Assembly (NCBI GenBank): GCA_049724395.1
Contig: JAUGWO010000142.1
Location: forward strand, 124,001-188,000
Reading direction: 5' to 3'
DNA from: Spongospora subterranea f. sp. subterranea
Lineage: Eukaryota > Endomyxa: Phytomyxea > Phytomyxea > Plasmodiophorida
DNA: 64,000 nucleotides
Below are positions 12,640 through 24,030 of this stretch, piece after piece. How positions within the stretch are numbered: position 1 is the first letter of the stretch; each line of letters begins with the position of its first letter. The notes under the pieces were generated by a model. The model was not told where the DNA came from. It did not search any database and was given only the letters and a program-made list of their open reading frames with translations. A program made the position numbers and the translations under genes.

Positions 12640-13456
12640 ATCTGAAATTGGGCTACAGCCTGATCGCCCCTCCATACAGGTTCCCCTATTGGGGCGTTCG
12701 ACGATTCCCGCCCTCTGATCGCCCGTATTTCGTGACTGACGTCTAGGCGTGTCGTGACGTGATTATTGAGCGATCGTATTACCCTGACTGACTTAATCGC
12801 ATATTAGGATTGGGGTCACAACTCGTGTTCTTTGAACGTCCTTCTTGTCGACGAACTGAAGTTGAATCGGTTTGCCCCTCATTGGCAGAGGTTCAGTGAG
12901 GCGCCCACCGATCCTGAACAACTTCTGATCAGCTCCAGATGATCATGGGGCAGAACACGTCTCAATCTATCGACAGAAGTGATCGTCGACGCGATCAGGT
13001 GGTGATATTATCCCATCACTTACACACTGTCGCGTCAATTTAACTCGATTATGATCTCATTGCTAACGCCCGATCCCGGAGCTGTTATTACCGCCCCAAA
13101 CGATCACCGCCATTAGAATTCCCTCTCGACTTTGATTCACACTATTGACACTGAACCACTCGAACTGCACCTGCAATCTAGGTAGTATCTCACATCGTCG
13201 TGAGACGTCCTCAAAAGGGCGATGTTCTTTTGTCGATGGCCAATCCGCACCGCCCGTTGACGTTGATCGCGGTTGTCGGGTCAGTAGTTCTTGGACGACC
13301 CAAGTAGTCATTCACCATCTAATTGATCTTGATTGTCAGAAAGAGGGGGACAGCGAGCGATGAGTCATGATTGTCATCAAAACCCCTAAACTTCCTTCTT
13401 CCGTTCTTCCGCACCGTATTCGCTGACCTGGCTCAGTTTCCAAATCGAGTTAGAAT
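12640..13456. other. Intergenic, holding the second copy of the gene-start duplication
   Basis: Apart from the repeat at 13062-13179, no feature was recognised. The last 90 bases are the upstream region of the secreted-protein gene that starts at 13457. Confidence 0.5.
13062..13179 (-). pseudogene. Copy 2 of the duplicated gene start
   Basis: This is a duplicate of 180-309. On the minus strand it has an ATG at 13113 (MAVIVWGGNNSSGIG), but the frame stops after 16 codons, at a point where the left-edge gene continues. The body of that gene is not present nearby. I read this as a truncated duplicate of a promoter plus first codons, not a working gene. Confidence 0.65.
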
Positions 13457-14833
13457 ATGCCAAACCGGTTGTTTTTGTCGTTGATGGTGTTTATGGTATT
13501 GTCGATCGACAGATCGTGTGCCGATTATCAATCTGGCTCCGTCGGTCTATCCGCCCAAACCCAATTCGGTCCCGTGAACGGCGGCGGTTCATTTCAAGGC
13601 GGCGTCGTCCCTAATCATGGCGGTGGTGTGTTATCGCCAGATGGTTTTCCCACCCAGGTGCAGTCCTCTGCGTGTGTCCAACCCGGTCCCGATCAGGGGT
13701 CGTTCGGGTTCTCTGGCCAAGGAGGCGTCGGCCCAGAAGGTGTTCAATTCTCTGGCCAAGGGGGCGGTGGAGGTGTTCAATTATCTGGCCAAGGAAGCGT
13801 CGGCCCAGAAGGTGTTCAGTTCTCCGGTCAAGGAGGCGGTGGAGGATTCTCTGGCCATATCGGCGCCGGTTTCGGTCCCGAACCACAACAACAGCAGTTC
13901 CCGCAATCGCCCGACGCGGTTATCGCGATCGTCAACCATCCTCAACCGATCGCGTATCAGTCGTCATCGCTTCCTCCTCCTCCCCCTCCATCGCCCCCTC
14001 CATCGCCATCTCCTCCTCCTCCTCCTCCATCGCACCCGTTCCCCTTGCCTCCCCCGTCGCCGTCTCATTCCCAATCGGATCGTCCTCTCCCTTCATCATA
14101 TCCGGCGACACCGCCTTCCTCTCTTCTTCCTCCACCGCCGCCAGCGCCTCCCATCCCTTCCCCTCCGCCTCATCCGTCCCCCGTTCATCCATCGCCGTTA
14201 ATCCAGTTCGTCGAGGTCCAATGGATGTCCCCATGGTCTTCTGGATCGCCATCGGATCCCGACTCCGCCGACTCGACCTCGATCACGGTGAAGGTTCTTG
14301 TCGACGACGCGTTTGAGCTATTCTACAACGGTCGCGGTCGTGGATGGATCGATCAAGGTTGGGATAAGATGCAGATCTACAACTACTCAACGGTGAACAA
14401 CGGCGACGTGATCGCCATTCACGGGAAGGATAAAAAGGGCCTGGCCGGGATCCTGGCGCAAATCGAATACACGTCGGGGCCGTTCGCTGGGGGAGTTCAC
14501 GCCAATCAGGATGGGTGGAGCTGCACCAAACACAAGCCCAAAGACGATACGTGGATGAAGGCGTCGTTCGCCAATACGGGGTCGCTGAGGCGGTCGTTCG
14601 TGAAGGCGACGAAGCACGGGAAGCGGGGCGACTGGCCCTGGCGACTGTCGGGCGACGTGGGCCAGTTCGACGAGGGGGCGATCTGGTTCTGGTCGTCGCA
14701 CAACTTCCTGGCCAACGAGGTCTGGTGCCGGTACGTGATCGATCTGGTCACCCCGCCCGATAACGACCCGGTCGGGTCGGGGTCGACCGCGCCCACAACA
14801 ACATCGACCGAATCCGATTCCGACGAGGATTAG
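13457..14833 (+). CDS. Secreted Gly/Pro-rich protein with a C-terminal domain shared with the 23107 gene
   Basis: Single-exon gene of 458 codons. Residues 1-22 form a signal peptide (MPNRLFLSLMVFMVLS...CA). Residues about 85-140 are Gly-rich with tandem units on the pattern FSGQGG(V/G)GPEGVQ. Residues about 170-255 are Pro/Ser-rich with runs of 5-8 prolines, like a wall-associated linker. Residues about 280-435 form a compact domain starting VKVLVDDAFELFYNGRG, with GDVIAIHGKDKKGLAGI, KATKHGKRGDWPW and HNFLANEVWCRYV. It has four or so conserved Trp and two conserved Cys. The domain is about 60% identical to that of the secreted protein at 23107-24030. The fold may be a galactose-binding-like beta sandwich (residue pattern only). 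The product is likely extracellular or wall-bound; function unknown. Confidence 0.88.
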   Translation: MPNRLFLSLMVFMVLSIDRSCADYQSGSVGLSAQTQFGPVNGGGSFQGGVVPNHGGGVLSPDGFPTQVQSSACVQPGPDQGSFGFSGQGGVGPEGVQFSGQGGGGGVQLSGQGSVGPEGVQFSGQGGGGGFSGHIGAGFGPEPQQQQFPQSPDAVIAIVNHPQPIAYQSSSLPPPPPPSPPPSPSPPPPPPSHPFPLPPPSPSHSQSDRPLPSSYPATPPSSLLPPPPPAPPIPSPPPHPSPVHPSPLIQFVEVQWMSPWSSGSPSDPDSADSTSITVKVLVDDAFELFYNGRGRGWIDQGWDKMQIYNYSTVNNGDVIAIHGKDKKGLAGILAQIEYTSGPFAGGVHANQDGWSCTKHKPKDDTWMKASFANTGSLRRSFVKATKHGKRGDWPWRLSGDVGQFDEGAIWFWSSHNFLANEVWCRYVIDLVTPPDNDPVGSGSTAPTTTSTESDSDED

Positions 14834-14922
14834 GATTTCTCGAATGGGCCCGTCGCCGCCGCGTGATCGTGATCGTGAAAGGAAAGCGCAACCATCAACT
14901 TTTTTCATCATAAAATACGGTC

Positions 14923-16183
14923 TTAATCTCTGTCGATTCTGTTGTTTTTGTGTCCCCGGGACGGACAGGGCGATTTTCGGGACGAGATCATGTTCGTGAC
15001 CGGAGCCGAAATCGCAACTGAAAGGAGATTCCGTCCCATTTCTGGAACATAAGGAACTGTCTCCACGACGCCATTGCTCTGGCCAAATTGTACTTTATCA
15101 CGTCCAATACCGACGCCAGGTTCAAACCGTCGACCATCACCTACTGAAATTCCAAATCTGCACGGTCGAATGTTGCTCAATAACGATCGGTCATTGGTGA
15201 TATGTTGATTGTGACCACAATCAATCAGGCCAACAGCGATGGCAGGATTCTGGGTTCGATGCAGACACTGTACCACATCTATTTCATGTGATGATCGGCG
15301 TGGTTTCAGCTCTGGATGGAGGATCCGACAAGTCTTCTTGGAGCAAGGTTTCGCTTGGCGATGACGACAATGAACCTTTAGGGTCTAGAGTAACCGGCGG
15401 CGTTCACACGCGATTCGACACTTAAAGACGCTAGTAGCTTGTCTGTTCCCGGTAGTTAATCGACCTTCCACATCAATCGTATAATCGAGTTTGCTGTTCG
15501 CTCCGATCATCATAATCAACGACGTGAACTAATCGTACATGACTGCCATGGAGGGCGGAAGGATTGACGTGAGGCATCTAGGGGCGTTCTTCCATCTTGC
15601 ACCATAAACTATTACTGGTTCATCATCGTCATCCTTGAATAATTGTCAGAGTTGGCGACCAGCCCGGATAACGATGTCGACCGTTGATGGATTGAACGTG
15701 GCCCATATTGACATCCAGTATTGATGGAGCAGAGTTATCTTGGTGGATAAACTAGCCGTTGAACCAGGTTTCGACGTTATCAGGTGCATCTTGATCAGAG
15801 TACGTGCTCGTCGATCACCAGCGCGGTCGACATCTGAGACGTTATCCGGGGAGGATAGAATGGGCCGGCCGTCTCCATTGATTCCAACGATATCGTCAAC
15901 CCCCTGATCCCGAAGGACATCAGAGGTCGCTTTTACCCAATCATTCGAACTTGATCTCGAACCTGGATGTCGGACCAGAGTGCAACGCATTTGTGGTTAA
16001 AGAACTTGGACCGCTATCTTCATGAGTTGCTCGTAATAGAAGAGCTTTGTAGTCCTTGACCAGGTCCTCTTTCCTACGCTCATTAAATAGTACTTGTATT
16101 TCCTCAATGGACCGAGATTCCAAATCAACCTGGTCTACATCAGGTTCAAAAAGAACACGGTCAGCGCGTTCGATTTTACTCAA
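14923..16183 (-). mobile_element. Ty1/copia retrotransposon fossil (gag and protease pieces)
   Basis: Minus-strand frames resemble copia gag in the 5' part (helical stretch with LLHQYWMSIWATFNPST) and the aspartic protease in the 3' part (VGLIDCGHNQHIT, then VPEMGRNLLSVA). Integrase, reverse transcriptase and RNase H were not seen, so the element is truncated as well as broken, with several breaks. No LTRs were recognised. It lies between two host genes and is probably old. Confidence 0.65.
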
Positions 16184-17192
16184 TAGGGAAACTTCTGAAT
16201 TCCCATCTCATCGCAACTCCGTTCTCTGGCAGCCATACTGGTTCTGCAATCTTCGTCAATGCTCTGTGCAGCAATTGGGAAGTCCAAGCTGATCGCATGC
16301 TCTCAATGGATGGTGCAGCGAAGATGACGGGCCACATTTATGGGGATTGTCACTCGCATTGCCAATGTCTCGGTGCCCGGATCTGTCCGGATCTCGTGTG
16401 CTCTTCGTTAAATTGACTTGGTGATGGCAACGAGCGTTCCGAAGAGTAGATGATGACCTGTTTTACCCAGCATTAACTGGGATGATTTCCCATCTTCGTC
16501 GTCACCAGTCTTTGATTGACCGTCTCACCCAGAGAGCTAGTGGACTTGGTTGAACAGCAACACGGATCGGATTTCTGCCAGCTGGGATGAACAAACCGAT
16601 TGAAATATTTGCAGCATCGGGGACCTGAAACTGCGATTCGAGAAGCATCCTCGTTTCAAGTCGTCTTCGAGTCTCGTTCTGGAAATGCGACCACAGCAAC
16701 TTTCGCCGAAGCGTTGGGCATTGAAGGGATTTACTCTGAATATATCCCGAGGTTTGTTCGTTGGCAGAAGGTGTTGCCGCGATATTTCCTGAAACCGCCT
16801 CTGTGGAGTCTGATTCCTCCTTGTTCAAGTGGGAAAAAAATTGGACTTTCGTCACTCCCTGACCGACTTTTCATTAGAACGTATCTTACAATGTCGGCGA
16901 ATGCTCCACCAACACTAAATGAAGGTCAATGTCTCAAAGAGAACCGCTTTGTTTAATGATTTAGGTAATACATTTTCCGCGCTCTTCTGAGAAAATGACT
17001 ATTTTGACTAATTTCGTTTTAAAAAGTAAAATGTTTTCCGGAAAAATAGTCAAAATCGTCATTTGACTATTTTTATGAGGCCCTGGACACACGAGGGATG
17101 ATCCCGGGGACTTCGACCTCGTAAATTACCTCGTGGAGAATGGGGTGTTGATGGGGGAAGAGGAACTGTTTAATGGAATTGGGCGGGACATT
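16184..17192. other. Intergenic with two unassigned overlapping ORFs and an AT-rich hairpin
   Basis: Open frames of about 118 codons occur on both strands between 16502 and 16956. Neither has a motif I recognise, and they overlap, so at most one is real. The 16993-17064 hairpin follows. The right end is the 3' flank of the membrane-protein gene. Confidence 0.4.
16993..17064. repeat. Inverted repeat, 18-base arms with one mismatch
   Basis: Arm 1 is 16993-17010 (aaatgactattttgacta). Arm 2 is 17047-17064 and is its reverse complement except for one base. The 36-base spacer is AT-rich. It could form a stem in RNA or DNA, or be the core of a small foldback element. No target-site duplication was found. 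Confidence 0.75.
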
Positions 17193-20100
17193 TCATGGGG
17201 ATGGCGATGGCGATGACTTGACGAATGGCGACACACCCTGGCTCATGATATAGTGCTGGACGTACTGGGTTAGGGCTGTTGAACCTCGCGGCTTCGACCA
17301 CGTCTTCGACGATTGATACTGGAAACAACGGATCAGCGAATCGTGAGATGAATCAGTTCACTCAGAATAGCGAAACGGGGTCGAGGGCGGACGCGAATCA
17401 CAACGACAACAAGAACAGGACGACGAACAGTGAACTAGCGATCTCCAATACCTGATCATAATCCCATCCGATATCGTGCGATGTCGTGATCGGGATATCA
17501 TATTTCTGTTTCGGTGTCTGATAGCGAGCGTGGCACAGTCGCCGGAACCGCCCTAACCGCCCAACAAGTATTGATGATCAGTTCCCCCGACAGCACACAA
17601 CACCCAACCGCACCCGCCGATCAGGGGGAGATGGGATCCCTTTCGGGCGGGTGTAATCCCTTACCCTCCTGCTGCTGCGGGTCGTCCTGATCCTGTTGGC
17701 GATCGAGGTGCTCCTCGGCCCGTTTGACCCGGTCGACGTGGGCGATGAGGTCGGCCATCAGGACGGGTCGGTGTCGCGTCGGTTTATCGGTGACGATGTC
17801 GACTAGATGGGATCGGGGGTTGGTCTGTATGGCGGCGATGGATTTTGGGAAGGCGGACGATCGGCCATCGCCCGCCCTGCCCGTTTGGTTATTCCTTACT
17901 GGTATAGGGGTTGGCGGTGAACTCCTTGTTCACCCTCATTGTCGCTAACTCCTTCTTGATGTGTTCGGTCCACACTTCCTGGACCAGTTTCCGCTTCTCG
18001 AGCTTCTCCTCGTTCGACGCCATCCCGCCGCTGATCGTCTCGCTCACCCTCGCCCCTTTGATACGATCAACGATCGTCGTGAACGGTACCAGGAATGATT
18101 CAACGCACAACGACACCCCATATCGACGACCGCGTATTCTATGATTGTTTATTGGTGTTCGTCGGTGTGTTCTGCGATTACCCAACGGCGAATACAGTTC
18201 CACAGAATGGGCAGCTGAATCGCTGCGATGATCTGCCGGCGATATAGAGGACATTGGTGATATTAGCACATGTTGGGCATTGCACCTGAACCACACAATC
18301 CCCACTCAATCAGATCAACGAGGGGGTGGTTCGTGAGAGACGCCCCCCGACCGTGATCATCCCCTTATCGTCCAGATAATCGGCCGTGATCTGTCGCGTG
18401 TGTTTCCCTGCTCGGGATTCGTCATCCCCGCCACCGCCGTCCTTCGCATCGCCGCCATCGCCTCGCGCCGCCGACTCCGATCCCCTGAACCCAACCAGCC
18501 CGGTTTAATCGTCGATATCGCTCCTATGCCCAATATTCCACTCATTTACTTGTTTTTCTTCTTGACCTTCTTTCGTTGTGGTTTTCCCAAACGCGCTTCA
18601 GCTAGCTCGGCTAGAACCCAAAAAACGCACAATTAGAACCCATTTGCAGAATCCGTTGACAAAGACCAATAAGGCGGAACGTTACCCGATATATTGTCGA
18701 TCGGAATCATTTGTTTCAACGACGCCGTTCGAATAAACGCGTCGAGATATTGTGGCTGATCGTGGATATGATATCTGTGAATCGATTTGTGTTAGAGGGG
18801 GACGGGCGTAGGGATCCGCTGATACGATGGCAGTTTGACGCCGGATCGTAGGGCGGCGAGGTAGTCGATGGTGTCGTCGGCGGCCTTCTCGATCGGGGAT
18901 ATTCTATTCGACCGACGACAGAACGGGATCAGACACAGGAACCGGCTCAAAACCTGAAGTGATTGTCGATCTGTGATTTTGGGAAGAGAAGTTATCAGGA
19001 AAAACACCAGTACGTTCTGGGAGAATAGGGCGAAGAAGACGATCACGATTGGTAATGCGTTGACCACCCTGATCCTGTTCATGATGTAATCGGCGGACGA
19101 TAATCCGATCTGAAGAGAAGGATTGGGGTCGGTTTAGGGCAATCGAGGGCGGTGTGAACGGCAATGGAACACCTGATCTGACGATAATGGGTCGAGGGAA
19201 TCGTCACCGGGGACGCGATAGGAATCCAACAGGGCCGGATTGGATAAGGACCAGATGGCGATAACTGACAGAACGTTGGGATGTCGGGACGAGTTTAGAT
19301 TGCGGAATCGGGGGAGTGATTACTGCAATGGATAATGATTGGGAATCGCATCACATCAACAGCGAATATCGCCAACGACTGGTCCAATTTCGGGGGAATA
19401 CGGTATAGTCGTAGGAGGGCGATCTGAGAACAACGCACAGAGGATTGAGGTCGGGTTGAGGAGGAAAACGGGCAACAGACCGACCTTGTCGAACAGGAAC
19501 GTGGCGGCGAAGGTGGCGGCCGATGTGGCGAACAGGGCGGGGATGGCGCTAGAGAACATGAGCGATATGAAGATGGTGTTGAGGATGGAGGCGTATCGAT
19601 CGGATAATATCATATCGGGACCGGTATAGAGCTCGTTCAGATCCTGAAGAAAAAAGGGGAACGGTGTTCAGCGATCCCCAGAAAGTTTCGTGAAAACACA
19701 AATGGGGATTTTCGGGCGGGAAAAACACCTTCTGGGTGGCGATACGATTGTGGAGAAGACGCCGTTTCAGGGACAGTATCGGAATCTGGATCAGGGGAAT
19801 GATGTGGGGGCTGACGATATTCAAAAGCATCGCGAGGAATATCGACAGGGCCACGTCGCCGAACCAGGCGACCGACAGATCGGGGTATGGACCGGAGAAT
19901 ACCGAACCGAGACCGATCACTGATAGATCGCCGTTCACCAACAGGATCACAATACCTGATCGGACAGAAATGGGTGTTTGGAACGGAGATTTACATATTT
20001 CGGAGGAGGAAAACGAACGAATTAGAGGAACTAGAACATTGGTTTTGTGTTTTTGTTTTGAGGGGTAGAACGGATTGGGTGAAATATGGACCTGTGTTGA

Positions 20101-22434
20101 TAAATAGGGCGATGAAGAGTTTTAAGGTGATGGCGCGTTCCTGCGAGGAGATCGTCGAGTGTCGCTCCCAACGGACCAGGGCCACGATTGACGTCTTCAG
20201 CATTATGTTGATGCCGATTATGGTGAGGGCGATGAGGAATGTGATCGCCTGTTGTGTGTGGATTGGTGGATTGGGAGGGCAGGCGGGCTGCTGACCTTGG
20301 CGCTGGCCAGGGATTCCTGCCATTGGCCGCAGATATCGGCCTGATTGGCGACCTCCTCGTCGGTCAACGATGAGCAATAACAGGGGACGTTATCCCCATT
20401 CAACTACAACGGACAACGCCAATCAGCAACTGCCGACTGGCCGATTTTGGGAACGGACAGCGCCATGACGGGATATATTAGGGCACTGTGATATATTACG
20501 ATATCCCTGTAATTCCGCCTGGGTTTGTGACGCCTATCCACAATGCAGTTAATATCGGGACGTCGGGGAACAGGATGGGCCGATCGGGGATTAGCACAAC
20601 TTTGAACACCATCGTTAGCGATATCGCCATCAGACTGAACGACGCCATCAGCGTCACGATCCGCCTCAGACGACACGACCACACCGAATACTTCAGGTTG
20701 TGGAATAGGATATCGGACGGATCTGACGTCGTGTCAACATACAGACACACATATCGGTCAGGGGGACGATTGCCACAACAATCCAAGAACAGGACGAGAG
20801 GAGCATTTTAAGACTCACCCGCCGCCGGCGTGATTATCAGGCGACGCGAACGGAACCGCAACGAGTCGGCCATGATCAACCTGGTCCACCTATAATGGGA
20901 ATACCGACGAGATGGATGGGCGATCGGGTGGCGGCGACGACGGCGCCGGCCCTGACCAGGTATTGGGATATTGGTCTAGACAGGCATTACGAGAGCTGGG
21001 CGAGTTGAACACCACAAAGGAATCAACGGCGCGTCGCCGAAACGACCTCTGATTTCACACAATTTTCCGAGTTACAGAAACCCGATCAGGTTTCGATCAA
21101 GGAGTGGGAAATTCGATGGCGAAAATACTTTGAATTTGTCGATGGATTCGTCGATTTTGGCGATGGTTTCGTTGATTCTGGCGGTTTCCTGAGAAAGCTG
21201 TTCGTTCGATTTGCTGGAATTGCTGATCGTGATCAGTTCGTGTTTGTGCTTTCCCCGCTGTCGATAGAGCTGAACCAGGTCGTCGTCGTTGAACAATAGG
21301 ACGGCGTCGGCGACCTTCCCCCATCGTTCCTATATCGGCGACGACAAAACGACGACGGCGTCAGGGAAACCGGCGACAGCACCCTCGCAACGGAACTCGG
21401 CTCCGAACCTGGAAGAACTCCAACAGTTCTTTCCGATCGGTGAAATCCTCGGGAACGTTCTGAACCCGAATCGTGTAATCGGACGCCCTCACCTCTAACT
21501 GATCCGATACCGCCGATTCCTTCACAAAACAACAACAGAGAACAACAATTTTGTGTCAGGAAACTTCGAATCGTGGGACGTTGACCCGTTCCATTGGCAC
21601 CTTTTCATGAAACTTCTTCAACGCCCTCACGAACCCAATGAAGAAAACGACGATGACGATATCCATTCCCGACACGATGGCGCCGATTGCGGGCTTCGTC
21701 AACTCCCGATCGAGATAGGGGATCGTGATCCCACTGGAGTTCGCTGAATGGGAATTTTGTGTGTCAGAAAGGGCAATTCGACCCCGATTGGCGAAGATGA
21801 ACGGAGAAGGGGCATCACCTTTGCCAAACGACGCCAAGGTCGTATCGAATGGGCTGATCCAGAACGAATCCGGATTGGTCGCCTGCGATCACGACAGGAT
21901 TGGTGAAAGTTTGGCCCGAACTGAACATGAGGGAAACGGGGACTACCAGAACACTGAAGAGTATTTGGGGAATCGCCAATCCGAACATGATCAGGAACGC
22001 GATCGTCAACTTCTTCAGCAACGCAAAGCTGTGGTTGGCCAGTTGGTATAAAGGAGCGGGGGCCGAGGGGAAACAATCGACCAAGGGCCAACACACTTAA
22101 CTAGAGCAATATCCCTTTGCCGAACTGGGCGAAATCATCGAACGTCACGATCGGGAACGGGATCGGCTTGTCGTTGACGTCCTTCGCCCGTGGATGGACC
22201 TGGTTCACGTACTGGATCGTGGTCTCCATCGACACCTGTTCCCCCTAGGCCAATATTCAGGGGATACCCGGGGGGGAGGATCGACGACATTCAACGCCTG
22301 ATGCAATCCCCCCTGACCGTTAACGGCGCCAGGTCGACTATCGCCGACGACGGCGGTGGTGGTTGGTTGGGCAACGACGGCGACGGGCCAGCGGTTCCGG
22401 GTTCACCCGTCACCGCGTAATTACCCGCTTTCAT
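17193..22434 (-). CDS. Large multi-pass membrane protein, CSC1/OSCA- or anoctamin-like
   Basis: Multi-exon gene from ATG 22434 (MKAGNYAVTGEPG; Pro-rich start). Spliced frames read in order: FDDFAQFGKGILLY joined to FALLKKLTIAFLIMFGLAI (first membrane span); IVSGMDIVIVVFFIGFVRAL; a cytosolic region beginning about DYTIRVQNVPEDF and continuing through KIDESIDKFKVFSP; DPSDILFHNLKYSVWSCRLR and LMASFSLMAISLTMVF; AITFLIALTIIGINIML followed by ERHSTISSQERAITLKLF; DVALSIFLAMLLNIVSPHII; ELYTGPDMILSDRYASILNT; further spans; a charged tail. The last exons (17398-17193) give SKTWSKPRGSTALTQYV and stop. The PSDILFHNL..S...R.RR motif recalls CSC1/TMEM63/OSCA channels. Other motifs match large membrane proteins of ciliates and oomycetes known to me from memory. 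Role as a cation channel or lipid scramblase is inference. Splicing removes the apparent breaks, so it looks intact. Confidence 0.7.
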
Positions 22435-23106
22435 TGATCGCCCCCGTTCCCTGATTCTCGTGCCGTTGCCGTTTCGCGCCCCCGGGCCCGTTTCTCACAT
22501 GATGGACGTGGTGGTCCACATGGCGCTACACCGGTTGGCGGTCGACCCGGTACAGTCAGTGGTCCATGGGACGACTCGTCAATCGCTGGACTTTGATCCA
22601 CCGTCTCGTTGAGGGGGAGAGGGGGGACGCGAGGGAAGATGTTCCATGATTGAGCACCCACTGAGCGGATCCGCGTTTTTGAGCAACGCCGCCATTCACG
22701 TTGAGACGCCCCGCCCAAGATAGTGCAGTTTACCTATGGTGTGGAGCGGGTGTGGGTTATGGGCCGTTTCCCTAATTGGTCGGAGACCCCCTTTTGACCC
22801 TTATCAGATGTTGTGCTGACAAGTATTCAACACGTTGGGATGATCTTCACCATCAATTTTCGACGTTTTCACAGGTTTCGGTGGCGACAGATATCCAAGC
22901 GAAAGGCCATGGGGATGTGCTAACGCCAACTCTCCTCGTTTAGGGCGACACGGTTTTGTCAGCCAGGGACCTTGGCCACAACTCAACTGGTCTGACCTAA
23001 TCGCACAGACAACTCTCATCGGACCGCGCTGAGCTCGTTTATCACACTTAATCGACGTAATTTGTATTTTCTTATGAAAACAGTCCACTATAGTTTCGAA
23101 TTGTTC
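22435..23106. other. Intergenic, nothing recognised
   Basis: This is upstream of the membrane-protein gene and downstream of the secreted paralogue. Short open frames only, no motif recognised. Confidence 0.5.
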
Positions 23107-24030
23107 CTAATTGTCGGCGAACGATGGATCGAGGGACAGTCTGCACCAGACCTCGTTGACCCAGAAATTGTGTTCGGTCCAGAACCACTGCGACTCCTCA
23201 TCGAAGTTGGAGACATCGCCTCTAGCAAGCCATGGCCACGCCCCCCGTTTCCCATGCTTCTTGGCCTTCTCGAACCGGCGCATCCAGCCGAAATTGTCGC
23301 CGGCGTTCGAGAACGTCTTCAGCATCCACGAGTCCTCCTTGGGATGGTGTCGGGTGCAGGTCCACCCTTCCGCATCGACGTGTTTCTCGACGACCTGTCC
23401 ATTGCTCATGAACTCGATGTTGACCAGGATCCCGGCCAACCCGTCCTTGTCTTTGGCGTGGATCGCCAGAACGTCGCCGCTGACGACGTTATCGTACGTG
23501 TACTCCTTCATCCTCTCCCAACCTTGGTCGACCCATTCTGTCGTCCGCCCATTGAAGTACAGGGAGAACGCGTCGTCGACGATGATCTTGACCTTGATCT
23601 GGACGCCCATGGCGGTCGTGAGCGAGGGGCCATCGTCGTCCACCGGGGTCGGATACTGGTTTGGGTACGCCGACACCGTTGACTGAGCTGGAGCGAAATT
23701 CGGCGCCGGCTGATTGATCATGATGACTGGAATATACGGGTGCTGGAAATGGGGCTCGCCGAACGATTGGGTGGGCGGCAATGGCGACGGGCCCTGAACA
23801 CAATCGTCATCGAGATGAACCGGCGATGGCGGTGGCGCGTTCATCGTGACCGGGTGGTCACCGCAATCCGGTTGTTCGTGGGGGACGATGGGCTGGTGGT
23901 CGGGGCACGCGTCGCCGTCGAACTCATCGGGTGGTGCCGCGTCGTAGGACGTCATCATGTCCTGCGAGGTCACGACTTGGACGGCGATCAGGGCGAGTAC
24001 GGCGATAATGGTCGTGGATTGGAGTTTCAT
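23107..24030 (-). CDS. Secreted paralogue of the 13457 protein
   Basis: Single-exon gene of 307 codons from ATG 24030. I chose this start because it opens a signal peptide (MKLQSTTIIAVLALIAVQ...TS). The frame is open further upstream, but that part is not signal-like. Residues about 25-135 are Asp/Pro-rich, shorter and without the Gly repeats of the 13457 protein. Residues about 145-300 are the shared domain: VKIIVDDAFSLYFNGR, GDVLAIHAKDKDGLAGI, WTCTRHHPKEDSWM, KAKKHGKRGAWPW and HNFWVNEVWCRLS. Two Cys and the Trp pattern match the paralogue. The two genes point toward each other across the copia fossil and the membrane-protein gene. The product is likely extracellular; function unknown. Confidence 0.87.
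   Translation of the reverse strand: MKLQSTTIIAVLALIAVQVVTSQDMMTSYDAAPPDEFDGDACPDHQPIVPHEQPDCGDHPVTMNAPPPSPVHLDDDCVQGPSPLPPTQSFGEPHFQHPYIPVIMINQPAPNFAPAQSTVSAYPNQYPTPVDDDGPSLTTAMGVQIKVKIIVDDAFSLYFNGRTTEWVDQGWERMKEYTYDNVVSGDVLAIHAKDKDGLAGILVNIEFMSNGQVVEKHVDAEGWTCTRHHPKEDSWMLKTFSNAGDNFGWMRRFEKAKKHGKRGAWPWLARGDVSNFDEESQWFWTEHNFWVNEVWCRLSLDPSFADN

Noticed and set aside
13672-14316. Arg-rich and Ser-rich ORFs overlapping the secreted-protein gene
   Set aside because: They are other-frame shadows of the Gly/Pro-rich coding sequence; no motifs or starts of their own.
23062-23686. Two long plus-strand ORFs of 190-206 codons
   Set aside because: They are complementary to the conserved secreted-domain gene on the minus strand, which has signal peptide and a paralogue.
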